From the NCBI RefSeq assembly GCF_009687885.1, contig NZ_BLAF01000058.1, positions 1 through 64,000 on the forward strand: a DNA stretch of 64,000 bases. The letters run 5' to 3'. The position numbers and the translations under genes were made by a program. This stretch comes from Acrocarpospora pleiomorpha. GTDB lineage: Bacteria; Actinomycetota; Actinomycetes; Streptosporangiales; Streptosporangiaceae. This document shows positions 7,127-15,878 of this stretch, in pieces. Each line of letters begins with the position of its first letter. The stretch's first letter is position 1. Under the pieces are notes generated by a model. That model saw only the letters and a list, made by a program, of their open reading frames with translations. It was not told the DNA's origin and ran no database searches.

Positions 7127-8497
7127 TCACGACAGCTTGGCCAAGGCGGTGTGGAGGCGGTCGAGGGTGCGTTCGCGGCCGAGGACCTCGATGGACTCGA
7201 AGAGGGGGAGGCCGACCGTGCGGCCGGTGATGGCGACGCGGACGGGGGCCTGGGCCTTGCCGAGTTTGAGGCCGTGTTCGGCGCCCACCTCTTCCAGGGC
7301 GGTTTTCAGGGATTCGGGGTCCCAGTTGACGGTCTCCAGGCGGGAGGCGTACCCGGAGAGGATGTCCGCGGCGCCCGGTTTCATGGCCTTGTCCCAGGAG
7401 GGCTGGTCGTGGATGGGCTCGGGGAGGAAGAGGAAGTCGACGTTGGCCGTGATTTCGGAGAGGACGGCCACGCGGGTTTGGGCTAGTTCGGCGACTCGGG
7501 TGAAGGTTTCGCGGTCCCAGGCGGGGTCGAGCCAGGGGGCGCAACGGTCGATGAAGATGTCGAGCGGGAGGGCGCGAATGTATTCGCCGTTGAAGGCGCG
7601 GAGTTTCTTCTCGTCGAAGAACGCGGGCGAGAGGTTGACGTTCTTGAGCGAGAACAGCGGGACCATGTCGGACCACGGCATGATCTCGCGGTCGTCGCCG
7701 GGGCCCCAGCCGAGCAACATCAGGTAGTTGACCATCGCCTCGGCGAGGTAGCCCTCGTCGCGGTAGGACTCCAGGGCGACCTTGTCGCGGCGCTTGGAGA
7801 GCTTCTGCCGCTTCTCGTTGACGATGACGGGCAGGTGCGCCCAGATGGGCGGGGTGTGGCCGAGGGCGCGCCAGAGCAGCTGCTGCTTGGGGGTGTTGGA
7901 GAAGTGCTCCTCGCCGCGGACCACGTGGGTGATCCGCATCTCCACGTCGTCCACCACGTTGGCCAGCACGAACAGCGGGGAACCGTCGCCACGGGCGATG
8001 ACGAAGTCCTCCATCGCGTCATTGGGGAACTCGACCGTGCCGCGAAGCGCGTCCTCCACCACTGTGACACCCTCGTCGGGGGTGCGGAAGCGCAGCGCGC
8101 CCTCGGTCAGGCCGAGGTCGCGGCAGTGGCCGTCGTAGCCCTGGTGCTCGGAGCCGGTGCGCGCCTTCACGTCCTCGCGGGTGCAGGTGCAGTGGTAGGC
8201 GCGGCCGTCCTTGCGCAGCAGCGCGGCGGCCTCCCGGTGCTGCGCCTCGTACGCCGACTGGAAGTAAGGCCCCTCGAAGTACGGCGAGTCGCCGCTGATC
8301 CCGATCCACGCCAGCGCCGAGATGATGCCCGCCGTCCACTCCGGACGGTTGCGCGCGGCGTCGGTGTCCTCGATGCGCAGGACGAACCGGCCACCGGACT
8401 GCTCGGCCAGCGCCCAGTTGAACAGCGCGGAGCGGGCGCCGCCGACATGGAACATGCCGGTCGGCGACGGAGCGAAGCGGACCCGTACGTCAGTCAC
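7127..8497 (-). CDS. gltX: Glutamyl-tRNA synthetase
   Basis: GltX charges tRNA-Glu with glutamate. In bacteria that use GatCAB, as this one does, it also misacylates tRNA-Gln. The 456-residue protein shows the class I HIGH-like motif in APSPTGMFHVGGARSALFNW, a Cys-rich insertion (YHCTCTRED, then YDGHCRD) that may bind zinc, and the KMSKS-equivalent KLSKR at residues 232-236. It overlaps the upstream FAH-family gene by eight bases and so is probably cotranscribed with it. The two Glu tRNAs lie 2.3 kb away. Confidence 0.97.
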   Translation of the reverse strand: MTDVRVRFAPSPTGMFHVGGARSALFNWALAEQSGGRFVLRIEDTDAARNRPEWTAGIISALAWIGISGDSPYFEGPYFQSAYEAQHREAAALLRKDGRAYHCTCTREDVKARTGSEHQGYDGHCRDLGLTEGALRFRTPDEGVTVVEDALRGTVEFPNDAMEDFVIARGDGSPLFVLANVVDDVEMRITHVVRGEEHFSNTPKQQLLWRALGHTPPIWAHLPVIVNEKRQKLSKRRDKVALESYRDEGYLAEAMVNYLMLLGWGPGDDREIMPWSDMVPLFSLKNVNLSPAFFDEKKLRAFNGEYIRALPLDIFIDRCAPWLDPAWDRETFTRVAELAQTRVAVLSEITANVDFLFLPEPIHDQPSWDKAMKPGAADILSGYASRLETVNWDPESLKTALEEVGAEHGLKLGKAQAPVRVAITGRTVGLPLFESIEVLGRERTLDRLHTALAKLS

Positions 8498-9260
8498 GTG
8501 TGATCACCCTGTTGGTGAGAGTTCCGATGCCTTCGATGCCCACGCTGACCTCGTCCCCCGGGAGCACCGGCCCGACACCGGCGGGCGTGCCGGTGAGCAG
8601 GATGTCGCCGGGCAGCAGGGTCATCACGGCGGTCACGTGGGCGATGAGCGCGGGAATGTCGAACACCAGCTGCGAGGTTCGCCCGCTCTGCCGCAGCTCC
8701 CCGTTGACCGAGGTGGTCAGCGCCAGGTCGGTCGCGTCCAGGTCGGTCTCGATCCACGGCCCGAGCGGGCAGAAGGTGTCGAAGCCCTTGGCCCGGGTGA
8801 ACTGCCCGTCCCGTTTCTGCAGGTCGCGCGCGGTGACGTCGTTGGCGCAGGTATAGCCGAAGATGACGTCCTTGGCCCGCTCGACCGGCACCTCCCGGCA
8901 CAGCCGCCCGATGACCACGGCCAGCTCGCCCTCGTAGTCGACGCGCTCGGAGAGGCCCTGCGGATACATGATGGCCTCGCCGTGCCCGATCACCGAGGTG
9001 GACGGCTTGATGAACATGATCGGCTCAGTCGGGACGTCGTTGCCCATCTCGGCGGCGTGATCGGCGTAGTTGCGCCCGATCGCGACCACCTTGCTGGGCA
9101 ACATCGGCGCCACCATTCTGACCTCGGCCACCGGGAACCGCTCGCCGGTCAGCTGGATCCCGCCGAACGGGTGACCGTCGATCTTGGCGAGCATCTGCCC
9201 GCCCTCTTCCACCACTCCGAACGCGACGCCGCCGCCCGTGGAAAACCTTGCGATACGCAC
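8490..9260 (-). CDS. Fumarylacetoacetate hydrolase (FAH) family protein
   Basis: This 256-residue enzyme of the FAH superfamily likely hydrolyses or isomerises a 2-oxo-acid. The family features are visible: VVAIGRNYADHAAEMG, PIMFIKPSTSVIG, YEGELAVVIGR with the metal-binding E-x-E type residues, TCANDVTARDLQ, and the C-terminal PGDILLTGTPAGVG. The start is GTG 9260; TAGCCT at 9267-9272, six bases upstream, fits a leaderless promoter. Its stop overlaps gltX. In several actinobacteria an FAH gene precedes gltX; the substrate is unknown. Confidence 0.88.
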   Translation of the reverse strand: MRIARFSTGGGVAFGVVEEGGQMLAKIDGHPFGGIQLTGERFPVAEVRMVAPMLPSKVVAIGRNYADHAAEMGNDVPTEPIMFIKPSTSVIGHGEAIMYPQGLSERVDYEGELAVVIGRLCREVPVERAKDVIFGYTCANDVTARDLQKRDGQFTRAKGFDTFCPLGPWIETDLDATDLALTTSVNGELRQSGRTSQLVFDIPALIAHVTAVMTLLPGDILLTGTPAGVGPVLPGDEVSVGIEGIGTLTNRVITRD

Positions 9261-9381
9261 CTCACCAGGCTAGTGGTACGGCCCACCGTGTGATGCCTGA
9301 GAAAATTGTGCAGTTACTTGACCGGATCGCCGGGTTCAGCCAGCATGATCCGCGCCCCCCAGCGTTATGGAAGGAACAGGT

Positions 9382-11037
9382 GTGCCCGGCCGTACCAGAG
9401 TTGTTGGCGTGTTCATCCTGTTCCTGGCGGGGAGCCTGTTGACCGCGCGGCCCGCGTACGCGGCCAGAACGCTGGAGTGCCAGGGTGACTGGCTGCCCGC
9501 GACGCCCACGTCCGAGGACGTGATGGCGGGCAAGCTGTCGTTCCTCGATCTGCCCGCGGTTCAGGTGGGCGAGAAGGTGAACTGGAAGCTCAATCCGTAC
9601 AAGAACCGGTCCTGGCAGATGGTGTTCCATTCGCTGCGCTGGATGGGGCGGCTGGTCGCCGACTACGAGACGACCGGCAAGGCCGCCTACCTGGCCAGGG
9701 CGACCGAGGTGGCGAAGGACTGGGTGGCCAAGAACCCGCCCGGGGGCGGCGCCGACTACTCCTGGGCCGAGCATCCGGTCGCGCTGCGTGCGCCCGCGCT
9801 GGTGTGCCTGAGCAAGCATGTGCCGGACAAGTGGCTGCGCGACAGCCTGTCGCAGCATGCCCGGATCCTGGCCAACGACAAGCACTACGAGTGGGGTCAC
9901 AACCACGGGCTCGACCAGGACATCGGCCTGCTGGGCATCGCCTGCCGCTATAACAACAAGGCCTGGCGGTCGCAGGCCATCCGCCGGATGGTGAAGACCA
10001 CCACGCTGGACGTGGACTCCCAGGGCGCGCTGCGCGAGCAGGCTCCCCGCTACGCGGTCTACTTCCACGACCGGCTTCGCGTGGCCATGGACAAGATCAA
10101 GGACTGTGGCCTGAAGGTCCCCGCCGACCTGGCAAAACGCTGGGATCTGCTGCCCGAGCACATCAGCGCGGCCACCCAGCCGGACGGCTACCTGGTCCCG
10201 ATCGGCGACGGCCCCGCCGACGTGCAACCGGCCGCGTTCGACCGCCCGGACTCGCTGGTGCAGGTCTATCGCGCCGGCTACGTCTTCGGCCGGACCAAGT
10301 GGGACTCCAAGGAGTCGGCCTACTACTCGATCCGGTACGGCCCCGGCCTCAAGTTCCACGGCCACGAGGACCACCTCGGCGTCACGTACTACGCGCAGGG
10401 CCGCAACCTGCTCACCGAGGCGGGTTTCCACTCCTACGAGAACACGCCCTACCGCCGCTGGACGATCACCCCGGAGGCGCACAACGTGCCCATCGTGTCC
10501 GGGAAACGGTTCCGCGGCGGCGTGGCGTCCACGCTGACCAAGAAGTCGATCGGCAAGGACCGCCAGTCGTTCACGGTCACCGACACCGCCTACGGCGCCC
10601 GCCGGACCCGCGCGGTGCTGGTCAACCACGACGAGGACGTCATGGCCGTGTACGACACGGTCAGCTCGGGCAAGGTACGCAACCTGTGGCACCTCGCCCC
10701 CGCGCTGAAGGTGGCCTCCAACGCGGGCGGCAAGGTCGTGGTGAGCGACGGCACCTGGCGCGCGTCGATCGTGCAGCTGGCGCTGCCGGGGTGCAAGCCG
10801 GTCGGCGGGCAGAAGATCGTGCGTGGCCAGACCTCGCCGTACCAGGGCTGGATCTCCGGGTCGTACATGAAGAAGGAGGCGGCGGCGGTGGTGCAGTCGC
10901 CGTCGGCGAAGGCGCTGCTCACGCTGGTGGTGCCGGGCACCGACCAGCCGGACGTGTCGTGTTCCGGCCGGACCGTCATCGTGCGCACCTCTAACGGCCC
11001 GGCCACCTTCAAGATGTCCGGTAAGGACCTGGTTTAG
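9382..11037 (+). CDS. Secreted heparinase II/III-like polysaccharide lyase
   Basis: This protein of about 551 residues likely cleaves an acidic polysaccharide outside the cell. It has a signal peptide (RTRVVGVFILFLAGSLLTARPAYA, cut after AYA), a helical toroid domain of about 300 residues with WGHNHGLDQDIGLLG, and a C-terminal beta-sheet domain with KFHGHEDHLGVTYYAQGR, the heparinase II/III His-rich motif. I prefer GTG 9382 because GGAAGGA precedes it by about seven bases; ATG 9367 is in frame five codons earlier. The stop overlaps the convergent cimA stop by four bases. Hyaluronate, alginate or heparin-like substrates are all possible. Confidence 0.8.
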   Translation: MPGRTRVVGVFILFLAGSLLTARPAYAARTLECQGDWLPATPTSEDVMAGKLSFLDLPAVQVGEKVNWKLNPYKNRSWQMVFHSLRWMGRLVADYETTGKAAYLARATEVAKDWVAKNPPGGGADYSWAEHPVALRAPALVCLSKHVPDKWLRDSLSQHARILANDKHYEWGHNHGLDQDIGLLGIACRYNNKAWRSQAIRRMVKTTTLDVDSQGALREQAPRYAVYFHDRLRVAMDKIKDCGLKVPADLAKRWDLLPEHISAATQPDGYLVPIGDGPADVQPAAFDRPDSLVQVYRAGYVFGRTKWDSKESAYYSIRYGPGLKFHGHEDHLGVTYYAQGRNLLTEAGFHSYENTPYRRWTITPEAHNVPIVSGKRFRGGVASTLTKKSIGKDRQSFTVTDTAYGARRTRAVLVNHDEDVMAVYDTVSSGKVRNLWHLAPALKVASNAGGKVVVSDGTWRASIVQLALPGCKPVGGQKIVRGQTSPYQGWISGSYMKKEAAAVVQSPSAKALLTLVVPGTDQPDVSCSGRTVIVRTSNGPATFKMSGKDLV

Positions 11038-12608
11038 GGCGTGTAACCCGCGCGGAGCAGGCCGAAGGTGACGGCTTGCTCCAGGGCCTGCCAGGAGGCC
11101 TCGATGATGTTCTCGTCGACGCCCACCGTGGCCCACTCGGCGGTCTCGTCGCTGGAGGTGACCAGCACCCGGGTGATCGCGTCGGTGCCGTGGGTGCCCT
11201 CCAGGATGCGGACCTTGAAGTCGATCAGCTCGACCGCGGTCAGCTCGGGGTAGATGCCCTCGAGCGCGGCCCTGACCGCCCGGTCCAGGGCGTTGACCGG
11301 GCCGTTGCCCTCACCGGTGGCGACGATGCGCTCGCCCTTGGCGTGCAGCTTGACGGTGGCCTCGGAGGCGACCTCGCCGGACGGGCGGCGTTCCACGATG
11401 ACCCGCCACGACTCGACCGCGAAGTGGCGACGGCGCTCGCCGTGCACGCTGTCGCGCAGCAGCAGCTCGAAGGAGGCGTCGGCGGCCTCGAAGGTGTAGC
11501 CCCGGGACTCCATCTCCTTGACCCGGTCGACCAGCTGGCGCGCCTGGTCGCCGGTCAGCTGGTAGCCCAGCTCGCGGCCCTTGAGCTCGACCGAGGCGCG
11601 CCCGGCCATGTCGGAGACGAGCATGCGCATGTCGTTGCCGACCTCGGCGGGGTCGATGTGCTGGTAGAGGTTGGGGTCCACCTTGATGGCGGAGGCGTGC
11701 AGCCCGGCCTTGTGGGCGAACGCCGACACGCCGACATACGGCTGATGGGAGTTGGGGGTGACGTTGGTCACCTCGGTGATGGCGTGCGCGATCCTGGTCA
11801 TGTCCCGCAGCGACTGCGGTGGCACCAGGTCGTAGCCACGCTTGAGCTGCAGGTTGGCGACCACGGTGAACAGGTTGGCGTTGCCGGAGCGCTCGCCGTA
11901 GCCGTTGGCGCAGCCCTGCACGTGGGTGGCGCCGGCGCGGACGGCGGCGAGGGTGTTGGCGACCGCGCAGCCGGTGTCGTCGTGGCAGTGGATGCCGATC
12001 CTGGCCGAGGTCTGGACCGCGTGGTGCACCACGTCGGCGAGCTCGTCGGGGAGCATGCCGCCGTTGGTGTCGCACAGCGCGATCACCGAGGCGCCCGCCT
12101 CGGCGGCGGTGCGGATGACCTCCAGCGCGTACGCCGGGTTGGACTTGTAGCCGTCGAAGAAGTGTTCGGCGTCCAGGAAAACCCGCTGGCCCTCCGCATG
12201 AAGGTGGGAGACCGTGTCGCGGATCATCGCGAGGTTCTCCTCCAGGGTCGTGCGGAGGGCCAGTTCAACGTGCCTGTCGTGACTCTTGGCGACCAAGGTC
12301 ACGATCGGCGCGCCGGATTCGCGCAAAGCGGCGACCAGGGGGTCGTCGGCCGCCTTCACCCCGGCCCGGCGGGTCGCGCCGAACGCGGTGAGCTGCGCGT
12401 GCTTCAGGTCGAGCTCGGTCTGAGCCCGCCGGAAGAATTCGGTGTCCTTGGGGTTGGCGCCCGGCCAGCCGCCCTCGATGAAACCGACGCCGAGGCCGTC
12501 CAGGTGCCGCGCGACGACCAGCTTGTCGGCGACCGAGAGGTTCAGGCCTTCCTGCTGCGCGCCGTCGCGCAGGGTGGTGTCGTACACGTGGAAAGCGTCG
12601 TCAGCCAT
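11034..12608 (-). CDS. cimA: Citramalate synthase-type enzyme (2-isopropylmalate synthase family)
   Basis: This enzyme of about 524 residues condenses acetyl-CoA with a 2-oxo-acid, most likely pyruvate, giving (R)-citramalate for isoleucine synthesis. The HMGL-like TIM barrel shows YDTTLRDGAQQEGLNLSV, VALCDTNGG-type metal motif (IALCDTNGGMLPDE) and IHCHDDTGCAVANTLAAVRAG. A C-terminal LeuA allosteric domain follows, the usual site of feedback control. ATG 12608 is chosen because AAAGGAG lies 11 bases upstream; the frame is open further but covers the attenuator. A leader peptide and terminator precede it. Specificity (citramalate versus isopropylmalate) is inferred from its LeuA2-like form. 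Confidence 0.85.
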   Translation of the reverse strand: MADDAFHVYDTTLRDGAQQEGLNLSVADKLVVARHLDGLGVGFIEGGWPGANPKDTEFFRRAQTELDLKHAQLTAFGATRRAGVKAADDPLVAALRESGAPIVTLVAKSHDRHVELALRTTLEENLAMIRDTVSHLHAEGQRVFLDAEHFFDGYKSNPAYALEVIRTAAEAGASVIALCDTNGGMLPDELADVVHHAVQTSARIGIHCHDDTGCAVANTLAAVRAGATHVQGCANGYGERSGNANLFTVVANLQLKRGYDLVPPQSLRDMTRIAHAITEVTNVTPNSHQPYVGVSAFAHKAGLHASAIKVDPNLYQHIDPAEVGNDMRMLVSDMAGRASVELKGRELGYQLTGDQARQLVDRVKEMESRGYTFEAADASFELLLRDSVHGERRRHFAVESWRVIVERRPSGEVASEATVKLHAKGERIVATGEGNGPVNALDRAVRAALEGIYPELTAVELIDFKVRILEGTHGTDAITRVLVTSSDETAEWATVGVDENIIEASWQALEQAVTFGLLRAGYTP

Positions 12609-12650
12609 TGGGTTCCGTCTCCTTTGGGAGGTCCTACCAGCATGTCCCCA

Positions 12651-12682
12651 AACAAAAAGACCCCTCACGGGCGTGAGAGGTC
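12651..12682 (-). terminator. Attenuator terminator in the cimA leader
   Basis: On the minus strand the stem GACCTCTCACG/CGTGAGGGGTC (one G-U pair) is followed by TTTTTGTTTG. It lies 42 bases before the cimA start codon and 22 bases after the leader peptide stop, the position expected of a transcription attenuator. Confidence 0.85.
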
Positions 12683-12683
12683 T

Positions 12684-12717
12684 GCGCGCTGGCGGTGTCC
12701 TTGGTCAGCCAGCGCGC
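12684..12717 (-). promoter_or_regulatory. Leader hairpin next to the cimA attenuator
   Basis: GCGCGCTGGC at the end of the leader peptide gene pairs perfectly (10 bp) with GCCAGCGCGC, which sits one base before the terminator. A ribosome paused on the Leu-Leu-Ile-Ile codons would reach into the first strand. I found no clear alternative antiterminator helix, so the exact switching mechanism is not established. Confidence 0.65.
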
Positions 12718-12746
12718 CTGCCGATAATGAGCAGACGGTAAGTCAT
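12705..12746 (-). CDS. cimA attenuator leader peptide
   Basis: This 13-residue ORF, MTYRLLIIGRRAG, has GGAG four bases before its ATG. Four of its residues in a row are Leu-Leu-Ile-Ile (codons CTG CTC ATT ATC), the end products of the pathway. It is followed by an RNA hairpin and an intrinsic terminator, then cimA. The arrangement is that of classic ribosome-mediated attenuation. The peptide itself presumably has no function beyond stalling the ribosome when Leu-tRNA or Ile-tRNA is scarce. Its last codons (GCAGGCGCGC) are identical to those of the ilvB leader in this window. Confidence 0.85.
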   Translation of the reverse strand: MTYRLLIIGRRAG

Positions 12747-12831
12747 GGTGCTCCAGAGTCTGCCACACGACTCGAGATTCGACACATTGATCTCAGCATT
12801 CGAGACGCACACATGATCTAGGGTGGGCGTT

Positions 12832-13482
12832 ATGAAGGCGTCTTACCAGGATCCGTCGGTGCCCGCCTACGTGGCCGCGCACGCCACCCAGCCCGATCAG
12901 ACGCTGCGCGAGCTGGCCGTGGAGACGGCCGCGCTGACCGGCGGGAACGCGGGGATGCAGATCAGCCCGGAGCAGGGCACGCTGCTGACCATGCTGGTGC
13001 AGCTGACCGGGGCGAAGCTGGCGGTCGAGGTGGGGACCTTCACCGGCTACTCGTCGATCTGCATCGCGCGCGGGCTTGTGCCGGGCGGCAAGCTGATCGC
13101 CTGTGACGTGAGCGAGGAGTGGACGGCGGTGGCCCGGCGCTACTGGGAGAAGGCCGGGCTCACCGACCGCATCGAGCTGCGGCTCGGCCCGGCGCAGCAG
13201 ACGCTGGAGGCGATGCCGGAGGACGAGCCGATCGACTTCGCCTTTATCGATGCCGACAAACCCGGATATGCCGGGTATTACCACGAGCTGGTGGACCGGC
13301 TCGCGCCCGGTGGGCTGATCTGCGCGGACAACACCCTGCAGGGCGGGCGGATCGCCGACGCGCGGGCGGGCGGGAACGTGCCCGCCATGCGCGCCTTCAA
13401 CGACCTGGTCACCGCCGACCCGCAGGTCGACTCCGTGCTGCTCCCGATCGCGGACGGGCTGACCCTGATCCGCAAACATTGA
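12832..13482 (+). CDS. O-methyltransferase, class I SAM-dependent (COMT/CCoAOMT-like)
   Basis: This 216-residue protein belongs to the small cation-dependent O-methyltransferases. The SAM-binding motif I is VEVGTFTGYSSICIA, the acidic loop is IACDVS, and the metal-binding motif is FAFIDADKPGYAGYYHE, followed by PGGLICADNTLQGG. It is cytoplasmic; the substrate is probably a catechol-like hydroxyl but cannot be told. ATG 12832 is preceded by TAGGGT at 12819-12824 with a 7-base gap, the same leaderless pattern seen at other genes here. Its TGA stop lies inside the left arm of an inverted-repeat element. Confidence 0.88.
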   Translation: MKASYQDPSVPAYVAAHATQPDQTLRELAVETAALTGGNAGMQISPEQGTLLTMLVQLTGAKLAVEVGTFTGYSSICIARGLVPGGKLIACDVSEEWTAVARRYWEKAGLTDRIELRLGPAQQTLEAMPEDEPIDFAFIDADKPGYAGYYHELVDRLAPGGLICADNTLQGGRIADARAGGNVPAMRAFNDLVTADPQVDSVLLPIADGLTLIRKH

Positions 13483-13571
13483 AGGTAATTCAAAAGGAGC
13501 CCGGCGCCGTTGAAGCGAGTCACCTGCCTGGGGCGAAGCGATCGATGGGCGAGCTTTTGAATTACCTTCAT
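13480..13571. repeat. 92-bp element with 17-bp perfect terminal inverted repeats
   Basis: TGAAGGTAATTCAAAAG at 13480-13496 is repeated in inverse at 13555-13571. The arms are AT-rich in a GC-rich genome and enclose 58 bases of normal composition. It fills the gap between the convergent O-methyltransferase and ilvE genes. It could be a MITE-like relic or an unusually long-looped terminator; no target-site duplication is evident. Confidence 0.75.
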
Positions 13572-13578
13572 TAAAAAA

Positions 13579-14670
13579 TCAGCAGATCTTGTGGACCCAG
13601 CCGTGGTTGTCGGGGCGGGTGCCGTACTGGATGCCCATCAGCTCCTCGCGGATCTTCAGCGTGACCGGGCCCGGGTTGCCGTCGCCGACCGTCCACTCGC
13701 GGTCGGCGCCCTTCACCGAACCGACCGGGGTGACCACGGCGGCGGTGCCGCAGGCGAAGACCTCGGTGAGCTCGCCGGAGGCGCAGCCCCGCTGCCACTC
13801 CTCAATCGAGATCTTGCCCTCCGCCACGGTGAGCCCGAGCTCGGCGGCGAAGGTGAGGATCGAGTCGCGGGTGATGCCCGGCAGCAGGGTGCCGGTCAGC
13901 TCGGGGGTGAGCAGGCGGTCGCCGTAGACGAAGAACAGGTTCATCCCGCCCATCTCCTCCACGAACCTGTGCTCGTACGCGTCCAGCCAGACCACCTGGT
14001 CGCAGCCCTGCTCGACGGCCTGCCGCTGCGCCACGAACGCCGCCGCGTAGTTGCCGCCGCACTTGGCGAACCCGGTCCCGCCGGGCGCGGCCCGGGTGTA
14101 TTCGGTGGACAGCCACACCTTGACCGGCTTGACCCCACCCGCGAAGTACGACGCCGCCGGTGAGGCGATCGCCATGTACCGGTAGGTCTTGGACGGGTAG
14201 TTCACGCCCAGACCGACCTGCGTGGCGACCATGAACGGGCGCAGGTAGAGGCTGTGCCCCTCGGTGGTCGGCACCCAGTCCCGGTCGGTCTGCACGAGCA
14301 GCTCGAGCGACTCCACGAACGTGTCCTCGGGCAGCTCCGGCATGGCCATGCGCGCGGCCGACCGGTTGAACCGGGCCGCGTTGGCGAACGGCCGGAACGC
14401 GACGATCGCCCCGTTCGCCTGCCGATACGCCTTGAGCCCTTCGAACAGCTCCTGGGCATAGTGGAACACCGAGGTCGCCGGGTCGAGCACCAGCGGCCCG
14501 TACGGCTCGACGCGGGCGTCATGCCAGCCCTGGCCCTCGGTGAAGTCGATCGACACCATGTGGTCGGTGAAGATCTGCCCGAAGCCCGGGTTCGCCAGAA
14601 TCCGCTCGCGCTCGTCCCGCCCACGGGCGTTCGGATTGCGCTGCAGGTCGAAGCTGAGCTGGGTGATCAT
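13579..14670 (-). CDS. ilvE: Branched-chain amino acid aminotransferase
   Basis: IlvE transfers the amino group of glutamate to the 2-oxo acids of Leu, Ile and Val, the last step of their synthesis. The 363-residue PLP fold-type IV enzyme shows FHYAQELFEGLKAYR, RFNRSAARMAMPELPE, the PLP-lysine region GTGFAKCGGNYAAAF, EMGGMNLFFVYG and the phosphate-binding LTEVFACGTAAVVTPVG. AAGGA lies ten bases before the ATG. It is 116 bases downstream of leuB on the same strand but is separated from it by a terminator, so it probably has its own promoter. Confidence 0.96.
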   Translation of the reverse strand: MITQLSFDLQRNPNARGRDERERILANPGFGQIFTDHMVSIDFTEGQGWHDARVEPYGPLVLDPATSVFHYAQELFEGLKAYRQANGAIVAFRPFANAARFNRSAARMAMPELPEDTFVESLELLVQTDRDWVPTTEGHSLYLRPFMVATQVGLGVNYPSKTYRYMAIASPAASYFAGGVKPVKVWLSTEYTRAAPGGTGFAKCGGNYAAAFVAQRQAVEQGCDQVVWLDAYEHRFVEEMGGMNLFFVYGDRLLTPELTGTLLPGITRDSILTFAAELGLTVAEGKISIEEWQRGCASGELTEVFACGTAAVVTPVGSVKGADREWTVGDGNPGPVTLKIREELMGIQYGTRPDNHGWVHKIC

Positions 14671-14733
14671 GGCGAGGTTCCTTCTCTCTACTCTGCTAAT
14701 GGCAACTTAGGGCATTTCGCGGGGAACAAAAAA

Positions 14734-14766
14734 GCGCACGGCGGCCCTTTGCGGGCCACCATGCGC
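14734..14766 (-). terminator. Intrinsic terminator between leuB and ilvE
   Basis: On the minus strand a 14-bp imperfect stem (GCGCATGGTGGCCC with GGGCCGCCGTGCGC, loop GCAAA) is followed by six T residues. It lies 20 bases after the leuB stop and should end the leuB message. Confidence 0.85.
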
Positions 14767-14786
14767 TCAGGTGTGTGTGGCCGGCG

Positions 14787-15833
14787 TCAGCCGGCTACTC
14801 GGGCGGCGATGTCGTCGCCGATCTCGCGGGTCCGGCGGGCCACCCACGCGCCCTGCCGTTCGACCAGGTCGTCGGCGACGGCCTGCTCGACCCGGGCCGA
14901 AGCCTCGGCGAAGCCGAGATGATCCAGCAGCATCGCGACCGACAGGATCGTGGCCGTCGGGTCGGCCTTGTGCTGGCCCGCGATGTCGGGCGCGGAGCCG
15001 TGCACCGGCTCGAACATGCTCGGCGCGGTCCGGTCCGGGTTGACGTTGCCGCTCGCGGCCAGGCCGATGCCGCCCGCGATGGCGGCGCCGATGTCGGTGA
15101 GGATGTCGCCGAACAGGTTGTCGGTGACGATCACGTCGAACCGCTGCGGCTGCGACACGAAGAACATCGAGGCCGCGTCGACGTGGCAGTAGTCGGTGGC
15201 GACCTGGGGGAACTCTTCCGCGACCCGGTTGACCGTCCGCTGCCAGAGGTCACCGGCGAAGGTGAGCACGTTGGTCTTGTGGACCAGGGTGAGCTTTTGC
15301 CGCTCCCGGCTCGCGGCCTTGGCGAAGGCATACCGCACGACGCGCTCGACGCCGTGCGCGGTGTTCACCGAGTCCTGGGTGGCGATCTCCTGCGGGGTGC
15401 CCTTGCGGAGCACGCCGCCCGCGCCCGCGTAGGGGCCCTCGGTGCCCTCGCGGACGACGATCATGTCGATGTCGCCGGGCAGCACCTTGCCGAGCGGGGT
15501 CTCCACGCCGGGGAACAGCTTGACCGGGCGCAGGTTGACGTAATGGTCGAGCTGGAACCGCAGCTTCAGCAGCAGGTCGCGCTCCAGCACGCCGGGCGGC
15601 ACGCTGGGGTCGCCGACCGCGCCGAGCAGGATCGCGTCGAAGCCGCGCAGCTCGTCGAGGACCGGGTCGGGCAGCGTCTCGCCGGTCGCGTGATAGCGCT
15701 TGGCGCCGAGATCGTACTGCGTCGCCTCGACCTTCACCCCGGCCGCTTCCAGGACCTTCAGTCCCTCGGTCACGACCTCGATGCCGATCCCGTCGCCGGG
15801 GATCACCGCCAGCCGGATGTTGCTCGAATCCAT
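14787..15833 (-). CDS. leuB: 3-isopropylmalate dehydrogenase
   Basis: LeuB oxidises and decarboxylates 3-isopropylmalate in leucine synthesis, and in some organisms the citramalate-derived homologue for isoleucine. The 348-residue protein starts RLAVIPGDGIGIEV and keeps the substrate loop RELTEG-equivalent VVREGTEGPYAG, the catalytic KTNVL and Asp motif VIVTDNLFGDILTDIGA, and the NAD site EPVHGSAPDIAG. TAGGGT at 15840-15845, six bases before the ATG, fits a leaderless promoter; no Shine-Dalgarno is visible. Confidence 0.96.
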   Translation of the reverse strand: MDSSNIRLAVIPGDGIGIEVVTEGLKVLEAAGVKVEATQYDLGAKRYHATGETLPDPVLDELRGFDAILLGAVGDPSVPPGVLERDLLLKLRFQLDHYVNLRPVKLFPGVETPLGKVLPGDIDMIVVREGTEGPYAGAGGVLRKGTPQEIATQDSVNTAHGVERVVRYAFAKAASRERQKLTLVHKTNVLTFAGDLWQRTVNRVAEEFPQVATDYCHVDAASMFFVSQPQRFDVIVTDNLFGDILTDIGAAIAGGIGLAASGNVNPDRTAPSMFEPVHGSAPDIAGQHKADPTATILSVAMLLDHLGFAEASARVEQAVADDLVERQGAWVARRTREIGDDIAARVAG

Positions 15834-15878
15834 GCGCGTACCCTACTAGTCCATCTCGTAGATCGAGAACCTATCTCA

